Counted from the first letter of the stretch, positions 31,678 to 39,294 are shown. The stretch is DNA of 39,294 nucleotides from an uncultured Erysipelotrichaceae bacterium (GCA_902803375.1 CADCPN010000008.1:1-39294); one strand, 5' to 3'. Made by a program: numbers and translations. Notes: generated by a model from the letters alone, not told the origin.

Positions 31678-34341
31678 TTAGAAGTCATCGTCTCCGAAGA
31701 TGGAGATCTGCTCGAATTTCTCAGTCGGTTTATCCTCGTCTCCTTCAACCGTGATGGTTTCGGAAGCGATGGAATCACTGCTTCTAGAAGCAACTTCTTC
31801 TTCAGCAGGAACCTCGACGAGAGGCGGAGCAATGGCGATTGTGTTTTCGTCAATCAAATCGGAATCCATCTTAGCGATTGCGGCAATGGTGGTTCCCTTT
31901 GGGAGCTCTCTTCCCTCGCACTTGGCGTACTTGTCCATCGGGGTGAGATTGAGGTCGGGGAAGGTGATGTCGGCATAGCTGCCATCATCAAGGGTTGCCT
32001 TGAAAGATAGCGGCGCTTCTCTTCCATTTACCCTAGCGGCGAAGACAAGCTCCTGCGGCTCCTTCTTGAAGGACTTGAAGATGACCGTGGATTTGGAAAG
32101 GCGGCTGCCGAGCTCGATGTTATTGGTGGAGAATACGCGGGTGACGCCAAGCTTAGTAACAAGCAAAATCTTGTCGTTCTCCTCTGGATGGAGAGTGACC
32201 ATGGCCGCGATGGTCTTGCCGCGGAAACTCGCGGCTTTGACGCCGGCGGAGCTAGTCGAGGAGAGGGAGATCTCGTTCTCGTTATAGAGGCAAGCAAGGC
32301 AGTTCTCGTCTTTTCCTCCCGCTCCAGAGAAAAGGAGGATGTTATCGTTGCCAGAGGTGATTGCCGCGTCGATCAGCTCGTCCTCACCAAGGATTCTCAT
32401 CGCCCTGATAGGACGGGAATATCTGACGACGGGGAAAGCGCTGAGGCGGGTTCTCTTGATCTGCCCGTCCCTGGAGACCAAGACGACGTTGAGGTCGTCG
32501 CGGAAGGTGCGGACGGCGAAGGCTTTGACGATCTTCTCATCGGCCGGGAGGCTGATGATGTAGTTGGCGTGGAAGCCTTCATTGAGCCACTTTACCTCTT
32601 TCATTAGGTGAACCGGGACATAGAGGTAATTGCCCTTATTGGTAAACATAAGGAGGCAATCGGTGGTAAGGCACTGGCCAGAATAGACGAGGGTGTCGCC
32701 ATCTTTGACGCCAGGGAGGGCGCCGTTATGGCCGTTGCTTCCTTTATAAGAGGCCATGGAGCAGCGTTTGATGTAGCCGTCACGGGTGACGGTGACCATG
32801 CAGTCCTCGCTGGCGATGAGGTCTCTTTTATCGACGGAGCGTAGGTCGGTGTTCTCCTCTTCGATCTTGGTGCGGCGTGGCGTGCCATAGGTCTTGGAGA
32901 TGAGTCGAAGGTCAGAGATAATGACCTTATTGAGGACCTCTTCGGAAGAGAGGATCTCATTCAGGCGCGCGATGTCCTTATTTAAGGCATCGCGTTCATC
33001 AAGATAGGTCTGGACATCGGTATGGGACAGCTTATATAGCGGCATCATGACGATGGCTTCGGACTGATTCTCGGTGAAGCCAAGCTCTTTCTGGAGATTG
33101 AGCTTGGAATCGGATTTGTCGAGGCTGCGTCTAATGATGGCGATGACCTCGGAGATGATGGAGGCGGCTTTGATTAAGCCCTCAACGATCTCAAGTCTCG
33201 CCTTATCCTTCTTTAATTCGTAGTTAGAGCGCCTAACGATGACATCCTTCTGGTGGGCGATATAGGTGTCGCAATAGGTAAGGAGGTCAAGGGTGGTTGG
33301 GCGGCCATCGACGATGGCGACCATATTGGCGCTATAGCTGGTGCGCATCTGGGTCTTGCCCATCAAATAGGCAAGGATGGCTTCCGGTTTGAAGTTCGGC
33401 TTCAAGTCAATCGCGATTCTGACGCCGTTCTTATCGGTTTCATCGCGGACTTCGTCGATGCCGTCGATCGCTTTGTCATGGCGGATCTTATCGATCGCGA
33501 AGACGAGCTGGGATTTGACGACGCCATAGGGGACTTCGGTGATGATGATCTCTGTCACGCCATCATTCTCTTCGATATGATAGGCGGCCTGGACGTCGAT
33601 TCTGCCGCGCCCGGTGAGGTAGATATCCTGCAAGCCCTGGGACTGGTAGATGACTCCGCCGGTGGGGAAGTCAGGCCCTGGGACGAAGCGCATCAGCGTC
33701 TCAATGGGGCAAGAGGGATGCTGAATCCTATAGATGACGGCATCGATGACCTCGCCTAGGTTATGGGGCGGGATCTCGGTGGCAAGGCCAACCGCGATGC
33801 CTTTGGCGCCGTTGACGAGCAAATTCGGGAAACGGGAGGGAAGAACGGTCGGCTCAAACTCCGTATCGTCGAAGGTAAGGCCCATATCGACGGTATCCTT
33901 ATCGATATCGCGGACGAGCTCATTGGAGATGGCGGCGAGCCTGGCTTCGGTGTAACGGTAGGCGGCTGGGCCATCGCCATCCATGGAGCCGTTGTTGCCC
34001 TGGAAGTCGATTAAAGGCACGCGCACGTTCCAATCCTGGGACATGCGGACAAGGGCATCATAGATAGAAGAGTCGCCATGGGGGTGATATTTGCCCATGA
34101 CTTCACCGACGATGTGCGCGCACTTCTTAGTGGGGTGATCGATGGTGTTGTTGGTCTTATACATCGCATAGATGATGCGGCGCTGGACCGGTTTCATGCC
34201 GTCTCTGGCGTCGGGGATGGCACGGTCTTGGATGACGTCTTTGGCATAGATGTCAAAGCGATCGCCCATAAGCTCGTCCATCGCACTGTGGACGATGTTC
34301 TCAACGACCTGCTCAGCGGGGGCCACTTTTTTCTTGCTCAT
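31678..34341 (-). CDS. parC: DNA topoisomerase IV subunit A
   Basis: ParC is the DNA-breaking subunit of topoisomerase IV, which unlinks daughter chromosomes. The 887-residue protein has the winged-helix core with [27 protein letters not shown] (quinolone-region Ser91 and Asp95 as in sensitive enzymes) and the catalytic Tyr130 in AYRYTEARL. The C-terminal beta-pinwheel lacks the GyrA box QRRGGKG and has the ParC-like stretch [13 protein letters not shown], so ParC is chosen over GyrA. The C-terminus ends in an acidic tail. Its start overlaps the parE stop by 4 nt. A strong terminator follows. Confidence 0.94.
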   Translation of the reverse strand: MSKKKVAPAEQVVENIVHSAMDELMGDRFDIYAKDVIQDRAIPDARDGMKPVQRRIIYAMYKTNNTIDHPTKKCAHIVGEVMGKYHPHGDSSIYDALVRMSQDWNVRVPLIDFQGNNGSMDGDGPAAYRYTEARLAAISNELVRDIDKDTVDMGLTFDDTEFEPTVLPSRFPNLLVNGAKGIAVGLATEIPPHNLGEVIDAVIYRIQHPSCPIETLMRFVPGPDFPTGGVIYQSQGLQDIYLTGRGRIDVQAAYHIEENDGVTEIIITEVPYGVVKSQLVFAIDKIRHDKAIDGIDEVRDETDKNGVRIAIDLKPNFKPEAILAYLMGKTQMRTSYSANMVAIVDGRPTTLDLLTYCDTYIAHQKDVIVRRSNYELKKDKARLEIVEGLIKAASIISEVIAIIRRSLDKSDSKLNLQKELGFTENQSEAIVMMPLYKLSHTDVQTYLDERDALNKDIARLNEILSSEEVLNKVIISDLRLISKTYGTPRRTKIEEENTDLRSVDKRDLIASEDCMVTVTRDGYIKRCSMASYKGSNGHNGALPGVKDGDTLVYSGQCLTTDCLLMFTNKGNYLYVPVHLMKEVKWLNEGFHANYIISLPADEKIVKAFAVRTFRDDLNVVLVSRDGQIKRTRLSAFPVVRYSRPIRAMRILGEDELIDAAITSGNDNILLFSGAGGKDENCLACLYNENEISLSSTSSAGVKAASFRGKTIAAMVTLHPEENDKILLVTKLGVTRVFSTNNIELGSRLSKSTVIFKSFKKEPQELVFAARVNGREAPLSFKATLDDGSYADITFPDLNLTPMDKYAKCEGRELPKGTTIAAIAKMDSDLIDENTIAIAPPLVEVPAEEEVASRSSDSIASETITVEGDEDKPTEKFEQISIFGDDDF

Positions 34342-36371
34342 TTCTTGACCTCCTTGATAAAGGTATCGACGGTATCGAAGTTGATGTTCTCCTCAATCCA
34401 TTCTCTGCGCAGCGAGGCATCGTTGCCCATTAAGACGCTGATGCGCTTTTCAACGACGAGAGGATCGTCGATCCGCACCTGCAAAAGCTGGCGGGTGGCC
34501 TTATTCATGGTGGTCATCGCGAGCTGGTCGGCGTTCATTTCGCCAAGGCCTTTGTAGCGGTTGATGCCATAGCCGGGGCCAATCTTGGCCTTAGCCGCCT
34601 CAAGATCTTGGTCATTCCAGGCGTAGATGAACTTATGGGAGGGATCGCTCTTCTTGTAGACCCTATATAGCGGCGGGTTGGCCAAATAGACCATGCCGTT
34701 GGTGATAAGGGGCTTCATGTAGTTATAGAAGAAGGTCAGCAAAAGGATCTGGATGTGGGCGCCGTCGGTATCGGCATCGGTCATGATGATGATCTTGCCA
34801 TAGTGGCTATCTTCGACATCGAAATCCGCGCCGACGCCTGCGCCGATGGTCTGGATGATGGTTGAGAATTCAACGTTCTGCAGCATTCTCTCCATTGTGA
34901 CGGAGTCGGTGTTCAGCGGCTTGCCACGCAGCGGCAAGATCGCCTGATGGAGACGGTCGCGTCCGGTTTTGGCGGAGCCGCCTGCAGAATCGCCCTCAAC
35001 GATGAACAGCTCGTTGTTCTTGTAGTCCTTAGACTGGGCGGCGGCTAGCTTATCGGAGATGATGGCATCGACTTTCTTTGTCTTGCCACTCCTCGCCTGC
35101 TCTTTCGCTTTTCTCGCGGCGTCACGGGCATTTTTGGAAGCCTGGCACTTATGGATTAGGTCGATGGCGAAATCCTTATGCTCAGCTAAGAAGTAAATGA
35201 GGTTCTTATAGACGAAGTCAGCGACAAGGGAGGAAGCCTCAGGGGTTCCTAACTTGCCTTTGGTCTGGCCTTCGTATTCGAGCTTATCTTCAGGGACCTT
35301 GACGGCGATGACCGCGGTCAAGCCTTCGCGGATATCGGCGCCATCGAGCTTTTGGTTCTCTTTGATGACCCCAGCGGTGATGGCCCAGTCATTGACGGCC
35401 TTGGTGATGCCGGTGCGCAAACCGGTCTCATGGGTACCGCCATCATGGGTGCGGACGCTATTGGCATAGGAATAGATGTTCTCGTTGTAATCTTTCTGGC
35501 ACCATTGCATGGCGACTTCCATCTGGATGGCGTTATCGTCGTCTTCAAAATGGAGGACCTCGCCGATCTTTTCCTTGTTGGAGGTTAGGATCTGGACGTA
35601 TTCCTGAAGGCCGTTCTCATAATAGAACTCATGTGTCTGCTTATTGCGCTCATCGCTTAGGTAGAAATGGACGCCCTTCAAAAGGAAGGCTTCCTCCTGA
35701 AGGTGGTTATAGATGGTGTCCCATTTGAATTCGGTGGTGGTGAAAATGGTGGCATCAGGCTTAAAACGGACGGTGGTGCCGTGCTTTTTGGTGGTGCCGA
35801 TCACCTCAAGCGGGGTGACCAGGTGTCCGCCGTTTTCCCAGCGGATATGGTAAATATGGCCCTGGCGATAGACGGTGACGTCGATCCACTCAGAAAGGGC
35901 GTTGGTGACGGTCGCGCCGACGCCATGAAGGCCCGCGGAGGTGGAGTAGGCCTTATCGGAGAACTTGCCGCCGGCATGGAGCTTCGTGTAAATAAGGACA
36001 ATCGCAGGGACGCCTGCGGCCTCATTCATATCGACCGGGACGCCACGTCCTTCGTCGCTAACTTCACAGCTGCCGTCTTTATGAAGGGTAACGAAAATCT
36101 TATTGCCGTAGCCGTTGACTGCCTCATCAACGCCATTATCGACAATCTCCCAGACGAGATGGTGCAAACCGGTCGAGTTGGACGAACCGATATACATGCC
36201 GGGGCGCTTTCTGACGCCCTCCATCTCAGAGAGCACTTCGATGCTGTTTCCGTTATAAGCCTCTTCGGCCTTCTCAATTCTTGCTGCGGTTTTGGAGTCT
36301 TCCTCAAAGGAAGAAGTCGCCTCGGCGGTGGCGGGCGAAAAATCTTGGATGTTGGTGTTATCGTTAGGCAT
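34338..36371 (-). CDS. parE: DNA topoisomerase IV subunit B
   Basis: ParE is the ATPase subunit of topoisomerase IV. In the 677-residue protein are the GHKL ATPase motifs (EGVRKRPGMYIGSS, VWEIVDNGVDEA, LHAGGKF, GLHGVGATVTNALS, QTKGKLG) and the TOPRIM domain (EGDSAGGSAKTGRDR, LPLRGKPLN, MTDADTDGAHIQ), followed by RYKGLGEMNADQL and MGNDASLRREWIEENI. By-eye comparison favours ParE over GyrB (HHLVWEIVDN, DERNKQTHEFYYENGL). About 40 extra polar residues precede the ATPase domain, so a later start is conceivable. It lies divergent from plsY, its usual partner. Confidence 0.94.
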   Translation of the reverse strand: MPNDNTNIQDFSPATAEATSSFEEDSKTAARIEKAEEAYNGNSIEVLSEMEGVRKRPGMYIGSSNSTGLHHLVWEIVDNGVDEAVNGYGNKIFVTLHKDGSCEVSDEGRGVPVDMNEAAGVPAIVLIYTKLHAGGKFSDKAYSTSAGLHGVGATVTNALSEWIDVTVYRQGHIYHIRWENGGHLVTPLEVIGTTKKHGTTVRFKPDATIFTTTEFKWDTIYNHLQEEAFLLKGVHFYLSDERNKQTHEFYYENGLQEYVQILTSNKEKIGEVLHFEDDDNAIQMEVAMQWCQKDYNENIYSYANSVRTHDGGTHETGLRTGITKAVNDWAITAGVIKENQKLDGADIREGLTAVIAVKVPEDKLEYEGQTKGKLGTPEASSLVADFVYKNLIYFLAEHKDFAIDLIHKCQASKNARDAARKAKEQARSGKTKKVDAIISDKLAAAQSKDYKNNELFIVEGDSAGGSAKTGRDRLHQAILPLRGKPLNTDSVTMERMLQNVEFSTIIQTIGAGVGADFDVEDSHYGKIIIMTDADTDGAHIQILLLTFFYNYMKPLITNGMVYLANPPLYRVYKKSDPSHKFIYAWNDQDLEAAKAKIGPGYGINRYKGLGEMNADQLAMTTMNKATRQLLQVRIDDPLVVEKRISVLMGNDASLRREWIEENINFDTVDTFIKEVKK

Positions 36372-36381
36372 AGCTGAAAAT

Positions 36382-36406
36382 CAGTCTTTTAGACTGGTGT
36401 ATTATA
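36382..36406 (-). promoter_or_regulatory. parE promoter with palindrome at the start site
   Basis: On the minus strand TATAAT occupies 36406-36401. The -35 is weak. The inverted repeat CAGTCT-TTT-AGACTG (36382-36396, written on the plus strand) covers the predicted transcription start, a place typical for a repressor site. A second small repeat, CTGA-AAA-TCAG (36374-36384), abuts it. Confidence 0.6.
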
Positions 36407-36433
36407 ACGCTATCCCTCTTTGAAAATAAACAC

Positions 36434-36460
36434 TTGACCCTTAAAATATCCCCGTATTGA
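36434..36460 (+). promoter_or_regulatory. Candidate plsY promoter
   Basis: TTGACC (36434-36439) and TATTGA (36455-36460) are only 15 bp apart, which is short. GGTCA at 36461-36465 mirrors TGACC in the -35 box. The plsY ATG is 9 nt after the -10 box and has no Shine-Dalgarno. Confidence 0.4.
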
Positions 36461-36469
36461 GGTCACTTT

Positions 36470-37210
36470 ATGCATATTTACTTTGTAAATATCATCGTCG
36501 GACTCCTGTCGGTGATATTTGGCTACCTCCTCGGAGCCATTCCAACCGGGGTCGTCATCGGAAAGGCCTTCTTCCATAAAGACCCGCGAGACTATTTCTC
36601 CCACAATTCGGGCGGAACCAACTCTGGGAGAGTCCTAGGTAAGAAGATCGGCGTTCTCGTTATCGTCCTAGACGCGGTCAAAGCCATCATTGCCCTATAT
36701 GGGGTTTGGGCAATCTTGATGTTCACCCCGCTTAGGGAATACACCCTTTGGTCCAATGGCTATGATGCCGCTCCCCTCTATTACTGGGCGGCCGGACTTG
36801 CCGCCGCCATCGGTCACTGCTATCCGATCTACATCGGTTTCAAAGGCGGAAAAGCCGTTTCTTGCTTCGTCGGAATTTCTGCATGGGTTTCCTGGCTTGA
36901 GTTCCTTGTCTGCTTCGCTTCCTTCTTTGGTTTCCTCTTCAAGAAGAAGATGGTCTCCTTGGGCTCCATGGTCATGGCGATCGTCGGAAGCCTCACCATG
37001 TGGGTCCTCGCGATCGTTCGTGCGACCACCGGATGGAACGTCAATGTCTTCGCCTGGGACTTCGGACAGTCCCCCGTCACCTTCCCAGTCCTTGGCTTCG
37101 AAGCTGCGGTTACCCTTACCATCGTCGCTATCCTAATCATCGCAAGGCATAGGGCCAACATTAAGCGCCTCAAGGAAGGCACCGAAAGCAAAGTTACCTG
37201 GATAAAGTAA
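36470..37210 (+). CDS. plsY: Acyl-phosphate:glycerol-3-phosphate acyltransferase PlsY
   Basis: PlsY makes lysophosphatidic acid from acyl-phosphate at the membrane, the first step of phospholipid synthesis. The 246-residue membrane protein has motif 1 (GYLLGAIPTGVVIGK, then SHNSGGTNSGRVLG), motif 2 (AAIGHCYPIYIGFKGGKAV) and a closing segment ILIIARHRANIKRL. Around six helices are visible. It is 40-50 residues longer than most PlsY because of extra sequence between helices near 80-105 and 175-200. In Firmicutes plsY usually neighbours parE; here they are divergent. A terminator follows 31 nt after the stop. Confidence 0.93.
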   Translation: MHIYFVNIIVGLLSVIFGYLLGAIPTGVVIGKAFFHKDPRDYFSHNSGGTNSGRVLGKKIGVLVIVLDAVKAIIALYGVWAILMFTPLREYTLWSNGYDAAPLYYWAAGLAAAIGHCYPIYIGFKGGKAVSCFVGISAWVSWLEFLVCFASFFGFLFKKKMVSLGSMVMAIVGSLTMWVLAIVRATTGWNVNVFAWDFGQSPVTFPVLGFEAAVTLTIVAILIIARHRANIKRLKEGTESKVTWIK

Positions 37211-37241
37211 TTAATTAGTTGTTTTTTAGGAAATAAACACT

Positions 37242-37284
37242 AGTTGTGGAAAACTCATAAAAGCTCTCCACAACTTTTATTTTT
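37242..37284 (+). terminator. Terminator of plsY
   Basis: AGTTGTGGA (37242-37250) and TCCACAACT (37267-37275) form a perfect 9-bp stem followed by TTTATTTTT. The TGTGGAAAA part resembles a DnaA box, but the stem plus T-run explains it better. Confidence 0.85.
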
Positions 37285-37392
37285 ATTCGACAATACCTTT
37301 GTTTTAGATTGACAAATTTTTTAAAAGTATCGATTTTTACGTTGACGAACCTAAATTTTCAAAAACGCAAATTTTAAAGAAATCGAAACTCT
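37285..37392. other. AT-rich gap with unused promoter-like repeats
   Basis: A perfect TTGACA (37309-37314) and a near copy TTGACG (37343-37348) occur 34 bp apart, each followed by T- and A-rich tracts. Neither has a convincing -10 box at the proper distance and no gene starts downstream on this strand. Confidence 0.35.
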
Positions 37393-37479
37393 CTAGCAGC
37401 CTCTTAGAGCCACTTCTGCTGTTTCTTCGATAAAATACTCAAACCGATAATCGCGGCCTCTAGAAGAGCCTATTCTCAT
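37393..37479 (-). CDS. Possible 28-aa peptide in a structured intergenic region
   Basis: On the minus strand an ATG (37479-37477) opens a 28-codon frame ending at TAG. It begins MRIGSSRGRDYRFEYF and ends AEVALRGC, a charged soluble-looking peptide with no family I know. GGAAGG stands about 6 nt before the ATG, a good ribosome binding site, and codon use is like that of neighbouring genes. It follows a hairpin-rich stretch that would be its leader. It could also be a gene remnant or chance; nothing else supports expression. Confidence 0.3.
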   Translation of the reverse strand: MRIGSSRGRDYRFEYFIEETAEVALRGC

Positions 37480-37496
37480 AGCTGTCCTTCCTCTGC

Positions 37497-37562
37497 CCTT
37501 TAGGCGCTTGTCCCTAGGGTTAGCTAAAGGTAGATGAGCCCGGGCTCAAAGGCATATGCCTT
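37497..37562. repeat. Cluster of inverted repeats, including two abutting perfect palindromes
   Basis: CCTTTAG (37497-37503) pairs with CTAAAGG (37524-37530) around an inner palindrome CCCTAGGG (37512-37519). Then TGAGCCCGGGCTCA (37535-37548) is directly followed by AAGGCATATGCCTT (37549-37562), each a perfect 14-bp palindrome without spacer. This density is far above the rest of the window. It may be a structured RNA leader (minus strand), protein binding sites, or a recombination-related element. Confidence 0.7.
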
Positions 37563-37569
37563 ATGTGTC

Positions 37570-37603
37570 AAAGGAAAAGCCTCGCCCTAGATAGAACGAG
37601 GTT
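37570..37603 (-). terminator. Terminator behind the fakA fragment
   Basis: On the minus strand AACCTCG (37603-37597) pairs with CGAGGCT (37584-37578, one G-T pair), and TTTTCCTTT follows. It lies 18 bases after the last fakA stop codon, where a fakA terminator is expected. Confidence 0.65.
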
Positions 37604-37620
37604 AATATCTCTTCTACTGC

Positions 37621-38280
37621 TTATTCAATCGCAAAGATATAAGGGTAGACCTTTTGGTTGCCTTGGATCTCAATGAAGTCCACCATCTTAAAATTGGAGG
37701 CAATGTAATCACGCAATTCCGCTTTATCAGTTTCCGTGGTTTCCTCGCCTTAGAAGACGGTGATGGCACTCTTCTCTCCCATTTCTATGATGGAGGCGAA
37801 CAACGCGATTGTCGCATCCATCAAAGTCGGCTTGGCGCATTTGACTTCGCCGCCCTGGATTCCGATATAGTCGCCAGAATGAACTTCCACTCCGTTGTTA
37901 TGGGAATCTCTTACCGCGGTAGATATTTCCGCACAGATGAGGTTATTTAGAGAATCCTCAATACAGGAGAGATTATCTTCCAGTGAGCCATTTTCTAAGT
38001 CTAATAGGCCAAGGGCGCTATAGCATTCGACGACGGATTTCGATTTTACGACGGTGACTTTGGCACCTTCATAGGTCATGCTAGCCTGCTCCGCGGTAAG
38101 AATCACGTTGCCGTTATTGGGGAAGACGATGATATTCTCTGCCGAGACTTCCTCAAAAGCCCTTAGGAAGTCTTTCGCGGAGGGATTCATGGTCTGGCCG
38201 CCGACGGTGACGTCGGCGCCTTAATCCTTGAAGAGCTTTGCAATCTAAGGGGAGGGCGCAACCGCGACGGTTACGATCTT
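37621..38280 (-). pseudogene. fakA: Broken 3' fragment of fakA (DAK2/YloV family fatty acid kinase)
   Basis: The minus-strand frame from about 38280 to 37621 encodes the C-terminal third of FakA, the ATP-binding partner that phosphorylates fatty acids held by FakB. Landmarks are VTVAVAPS, then IAKLFKD, then GADVTVGGQTMNPSAKDFL, IIVFPNNGNVIL, STAVRDSHNNGVEVHSGDYI, ITVF, and the closing KVYPYIFAIE. In-frame stops interrupt it: TAG at 38247-38245, TAA at 38223-38221 (where Leu is expected) and TAA at 37752-37750 (where Tyr is expected). No insertion or deletion shifts the frame. The first two thirds of the gene are absent; the fragment ends at the palindrome at 38279. A middle part (38190-37750) remains as a 146-codon open frame. 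Confidence 0.85.
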
Positions 38281-38308
38281 TTTGTGTGACGGACGCGTCA
38301 CACAAAAA
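38279..38308. repeat. Perfect 13-bp-arm inverted repeat at the edge of the fakA fragment
   Basis: TTTTTGTGTGACG (38279-38291) is repeated inverted at 38296-38308 with a 4-nt centre. It is perfect over 26 bases. On neither strand is it followed by a T-run beyond its own arms, so it is not a plain terminator. It marks exactly where fakA homology stops and overlaps the T-run of the efp-yneF terminator. Confidence 0.85.
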
Positions 38309-38332
38309 GCAGGAATCTTTCGACTCCTGCTT
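38304..38332 (-). terminator. Terminator of efp-yneF
   Basis: On the minus strand AAGCAGGA (38332-38325) pairs with TCCTGCTT (38314-38307) across a 10-nt loop and continues into T residues to 38304. Confidence 0.85.
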
Positions 38333-38362
38333 GTGTTTTTCTTTGATGGAAGAGTCACTCGA

Positions 38363-38599
38363 TTATAGGGAGCTATTCTTCTTCATTGCATTCATGGTTG
38401 CGCGGATCTGAGCTTCCGTCGGCTTGCGGCCCATGGAACGATACATCGCGCGGATCTGATCTTCGGTGATCGGGGGATTATCCTGAAGCTGCTTCTTAAT
38501 CAAGTATCTGGCTCCGAAGAAACCTGCAACCGCACCGAGGATGAGGGCGGCCATGACTAGTCCGAACCAGCCACCATCCCAACCGAAGAAGGTGAGCAT
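38363..38599 (-). CDS. yneF: YneF family (UPF0154) small membrane protein
   Basis: This 78-residue protein matches UPF0154/YneF, a Firmicutes and Mollicutes family of unknown function. After a short start (MLTFFGWDGGWFG) come one membrane helix (LVMAALILGAVAGFFGARYLI), basic residues, and the family tail: QLQDNPPITEDQIRAMY, SMGRKPTEAQIRATMNAMKK. The N-terminus is somewhat longer than usual and tryptophan-rich. It starts 1 nt after the efp stop without a ribosome binding site, so translation is probably coupled to efp. A terminator follows. Confidence 0.88.
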   Translation of the reverse strand: MLTFFGWDGGWFGLVMAALILGAVAGFFGARYLIKKQLQDNPPITEDQIRAMYRSMGRKPTEAQIRATMNAMKKNSSL

Positions 38600-38600
38600 A

Positions 38601-39161
38601 TTAGGCTCTGCCGTCGTACTTGCCGGTGGTGGTGTCGACGGAAACCTTGTCGCCCTGGTTGATGAAGAGCGGGACGCGGATGGTGAGGCCGGTCTCTAGC
38701 TTGGCATCTTTGCTGCCGCCATTGGAAACGGTGTCGCCACGGACGCCCGGTTCGCACTCAACAACGGTGAGGGCAACCTTGGAAGGAAGCTGGATGCCGA
38801 GGATCTCGTCTTCGTACATGACGATGGTGACTTCAGCATTCGGAGCAAGATAGGGGATCTCGTTCTGGAGGGCCTGCTTGCCGATTTCGACCTGCTCATA
38901 GGTCTTGCCATCCATGAAGGCAAGGGTCTCGCCGGCGTCGTAAAGGTAATTCATGACCTTCTTGTCGACGTGGACATCCTCAACGCCATAGCCGGAGTTA
39001 CGGGCAAGTTCGGTGATGGCGCCAGTGCGCATATTCTTGACCTTGACCTTGGCGACCATCTTTCTCATAGCGGTCTTGTTGAGAAGGATGTCGAGGCAGA
39101 GATAGAGGTTGCCTTCGTCAACGAAATAGTTGCCGGGGCGGACTTCAGTAACGTTAATCAT
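38601..39161 (-). CDS. efp: Translation elongation factor P with atypical loop
   Basis: EF-P rescues ribosomes stalled at polyproline by reaching the peptidyl-transferase centre. The 186-residue protein has the KOW-like N-domain, then two OB domains (VMNYLYDAGETLAFMD; LPSKVALTVVECEPGVRGDT; GLTIRVPLFINQGDKVSVDT). It aligns without gaps with Bacillus EF-P at the N-terminus, which makes the loop clear: where Bacillus has KPGKGAA (29-35, with modified Lys32), this protein has KTAMRKM, so Met stands at 32 and the Pro-Gly pair is gone. AAGGAGA lies about 6 nt before the ATG. yneF follows in the same operon. Confidence 0.95.
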   Translation of the reverse strand: MINVTEVRPGNYFVDEGNLYLCLDILLNKTAMRKMVAKVKVKNMRTGAITELARNSGYGVEDVHVDKKVMNYLYDAGETLAFMDGKTYEQVEIGKQALQNEIPYLAPNAEVTIVMYEDEILGIQLPSKVALTVVECEPGVRGDTVSNGGSKDAKLETGLTIRVPLFINQGDKVSVDTTTGKYDGRA

Positions 39162-39207
39162 TCTGATTCTCCTTAGATTAATAAAAATGTTCTGTCAAAA
39201 TAGACCT

Positions 39208-39244
39208 TTGTATTATATACAAGTCGTTCGGCTCTTCAAAGAGC
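39208..39244 (-). promoter_or_regulatory. efp promoter with two palindromes
   Basis: On the minus strand TTGAAG (39239-39234) and TATAAT (39217-39212) are 16 bp apart, a good promoter. The -10 box lies inside TTGTAT-TAT-ATACAA (39208-39222) and the -35 box inside GCTCTT-CA-AAGAGC (39231-39244). The leader to the efp ATG is about 45 nt. Confidence 0.75.
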
Positions 39245-39294
39245 GAAGTTATAGGCCCGTTTTTGGGATTTGTTAGTTATCAGCTGATGTGAGA

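Noticed and set aside
31678-36371. gyrB-gyrA instead of parE-parC
   Set aside because: The A subunit lacks the GyrA box and both proteins resemble ParC/ParE in diagnostic stretches; plsY as neighbour also favours topoisomerase IV.
37242-37275. DnaA-box-like sequences (TGTGGAAAA and TCCACAA) suggesting an origin
   Set aside because: They are the two arms of a perfect stem followed by a T-run directly after plsY, which is a terminator; no box cluster, dnaA or dnaN gene is nearby.
37535-37562. RNase P or SRP RNA, suggested by a CCGGGCTC stretch
   Set aside because: The flanking conserved segments of these RNAs are missing and the region is too short.

Overview
The window looks like chromosomal core DNA of an uncultured low-branching Bacillota lineage (Bacilli close to Mollicutes, such as the gut RF39/RFN20-type or Erysipelotrichales-like groups). 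The evidence is gene order and content: obg-ruvAB-secDF-recJ-rel-hisS-aspS, asp23-nusB-xseAB-dxs, xerD-deoB, yqeG-yqeH-yhbY-nadD-yqeK-rsfS and parE-parC beside plsY are Firmicutes neighbourhoods. YneF and Asp23 family proteins are present, and nadD is fused to yqeK as in several reduced lineages. TGA is used as a stop (ruvA, nusB, rel, parE), so the code is standard and not the mycoplasma code. Base composition by eye is about half G+C in genes, with a few AT-rich intergenic islands. The lineage assignment is inference.

Layout. 1-13.9 kb (+): a terminator of an unseen upstream gene, a glycosyltransferase overlapping obg, a tiny membrane ORF, ruvA-ruvB, a divergent secDF, recJ, bifunctional rel, hisS and aspS. 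13.9-20.3 kb (+): transketolase, an Asp23 protein, nusB, xseA-xseB, dxs. 20.3-24 kb (+): a structured gap, dinB, xerD, deoB. 24-26 kb (+): a lipoprotein and permease of an ABC importer with no ATPase gene. 26.0-26.7 kb: an AT-rich island with a decayed-looking ORF. 26.7-30.2 kb (-): the yqeG-to-rsfS ribosome-assembly/NAD operon. 30.4-31.3 kb (+): a DUF1848 protein. 31.7-36.4 kb (-): parE-parC, divergent from plsY (+). 37.2-38.3 kb: a structured gap and a broken 3' fragment of fakA (-). 38.3-39.2 kb (-): efp-yneF.

The genes are housekeeping: recombination and repair (ruvAB, recJ, xseAB, dinB, xerD), topology (parEC), translation (hisS, aspS, efp, obg, yqeH, yhbY, rsfS), stringent response (rel), protein export (secDF), and central, isoprenoid, lipid and nucleoside metabolism (tkt, dxs, plsY, deoB, nadD). 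I see no defence system, prophage, CRISPR array, intact insertion sequence, tRNA or rRNA.

The less ordinary signals lie in detail: an EF-P whose conserved PGK loop tip is replaced; a SecDF in which I cannot find the usual membrane aspartates; promoters that each carry a different palindrome, three of them at exactly the same distance from the -10 box; a second promoter class that appears leaderless; a histidine-rich tail on histidyl-tRNA synthetase next to the aspS start; and a fakA fragment with three in-frame stops and no frameshift, bordered by a perfect palindrome.
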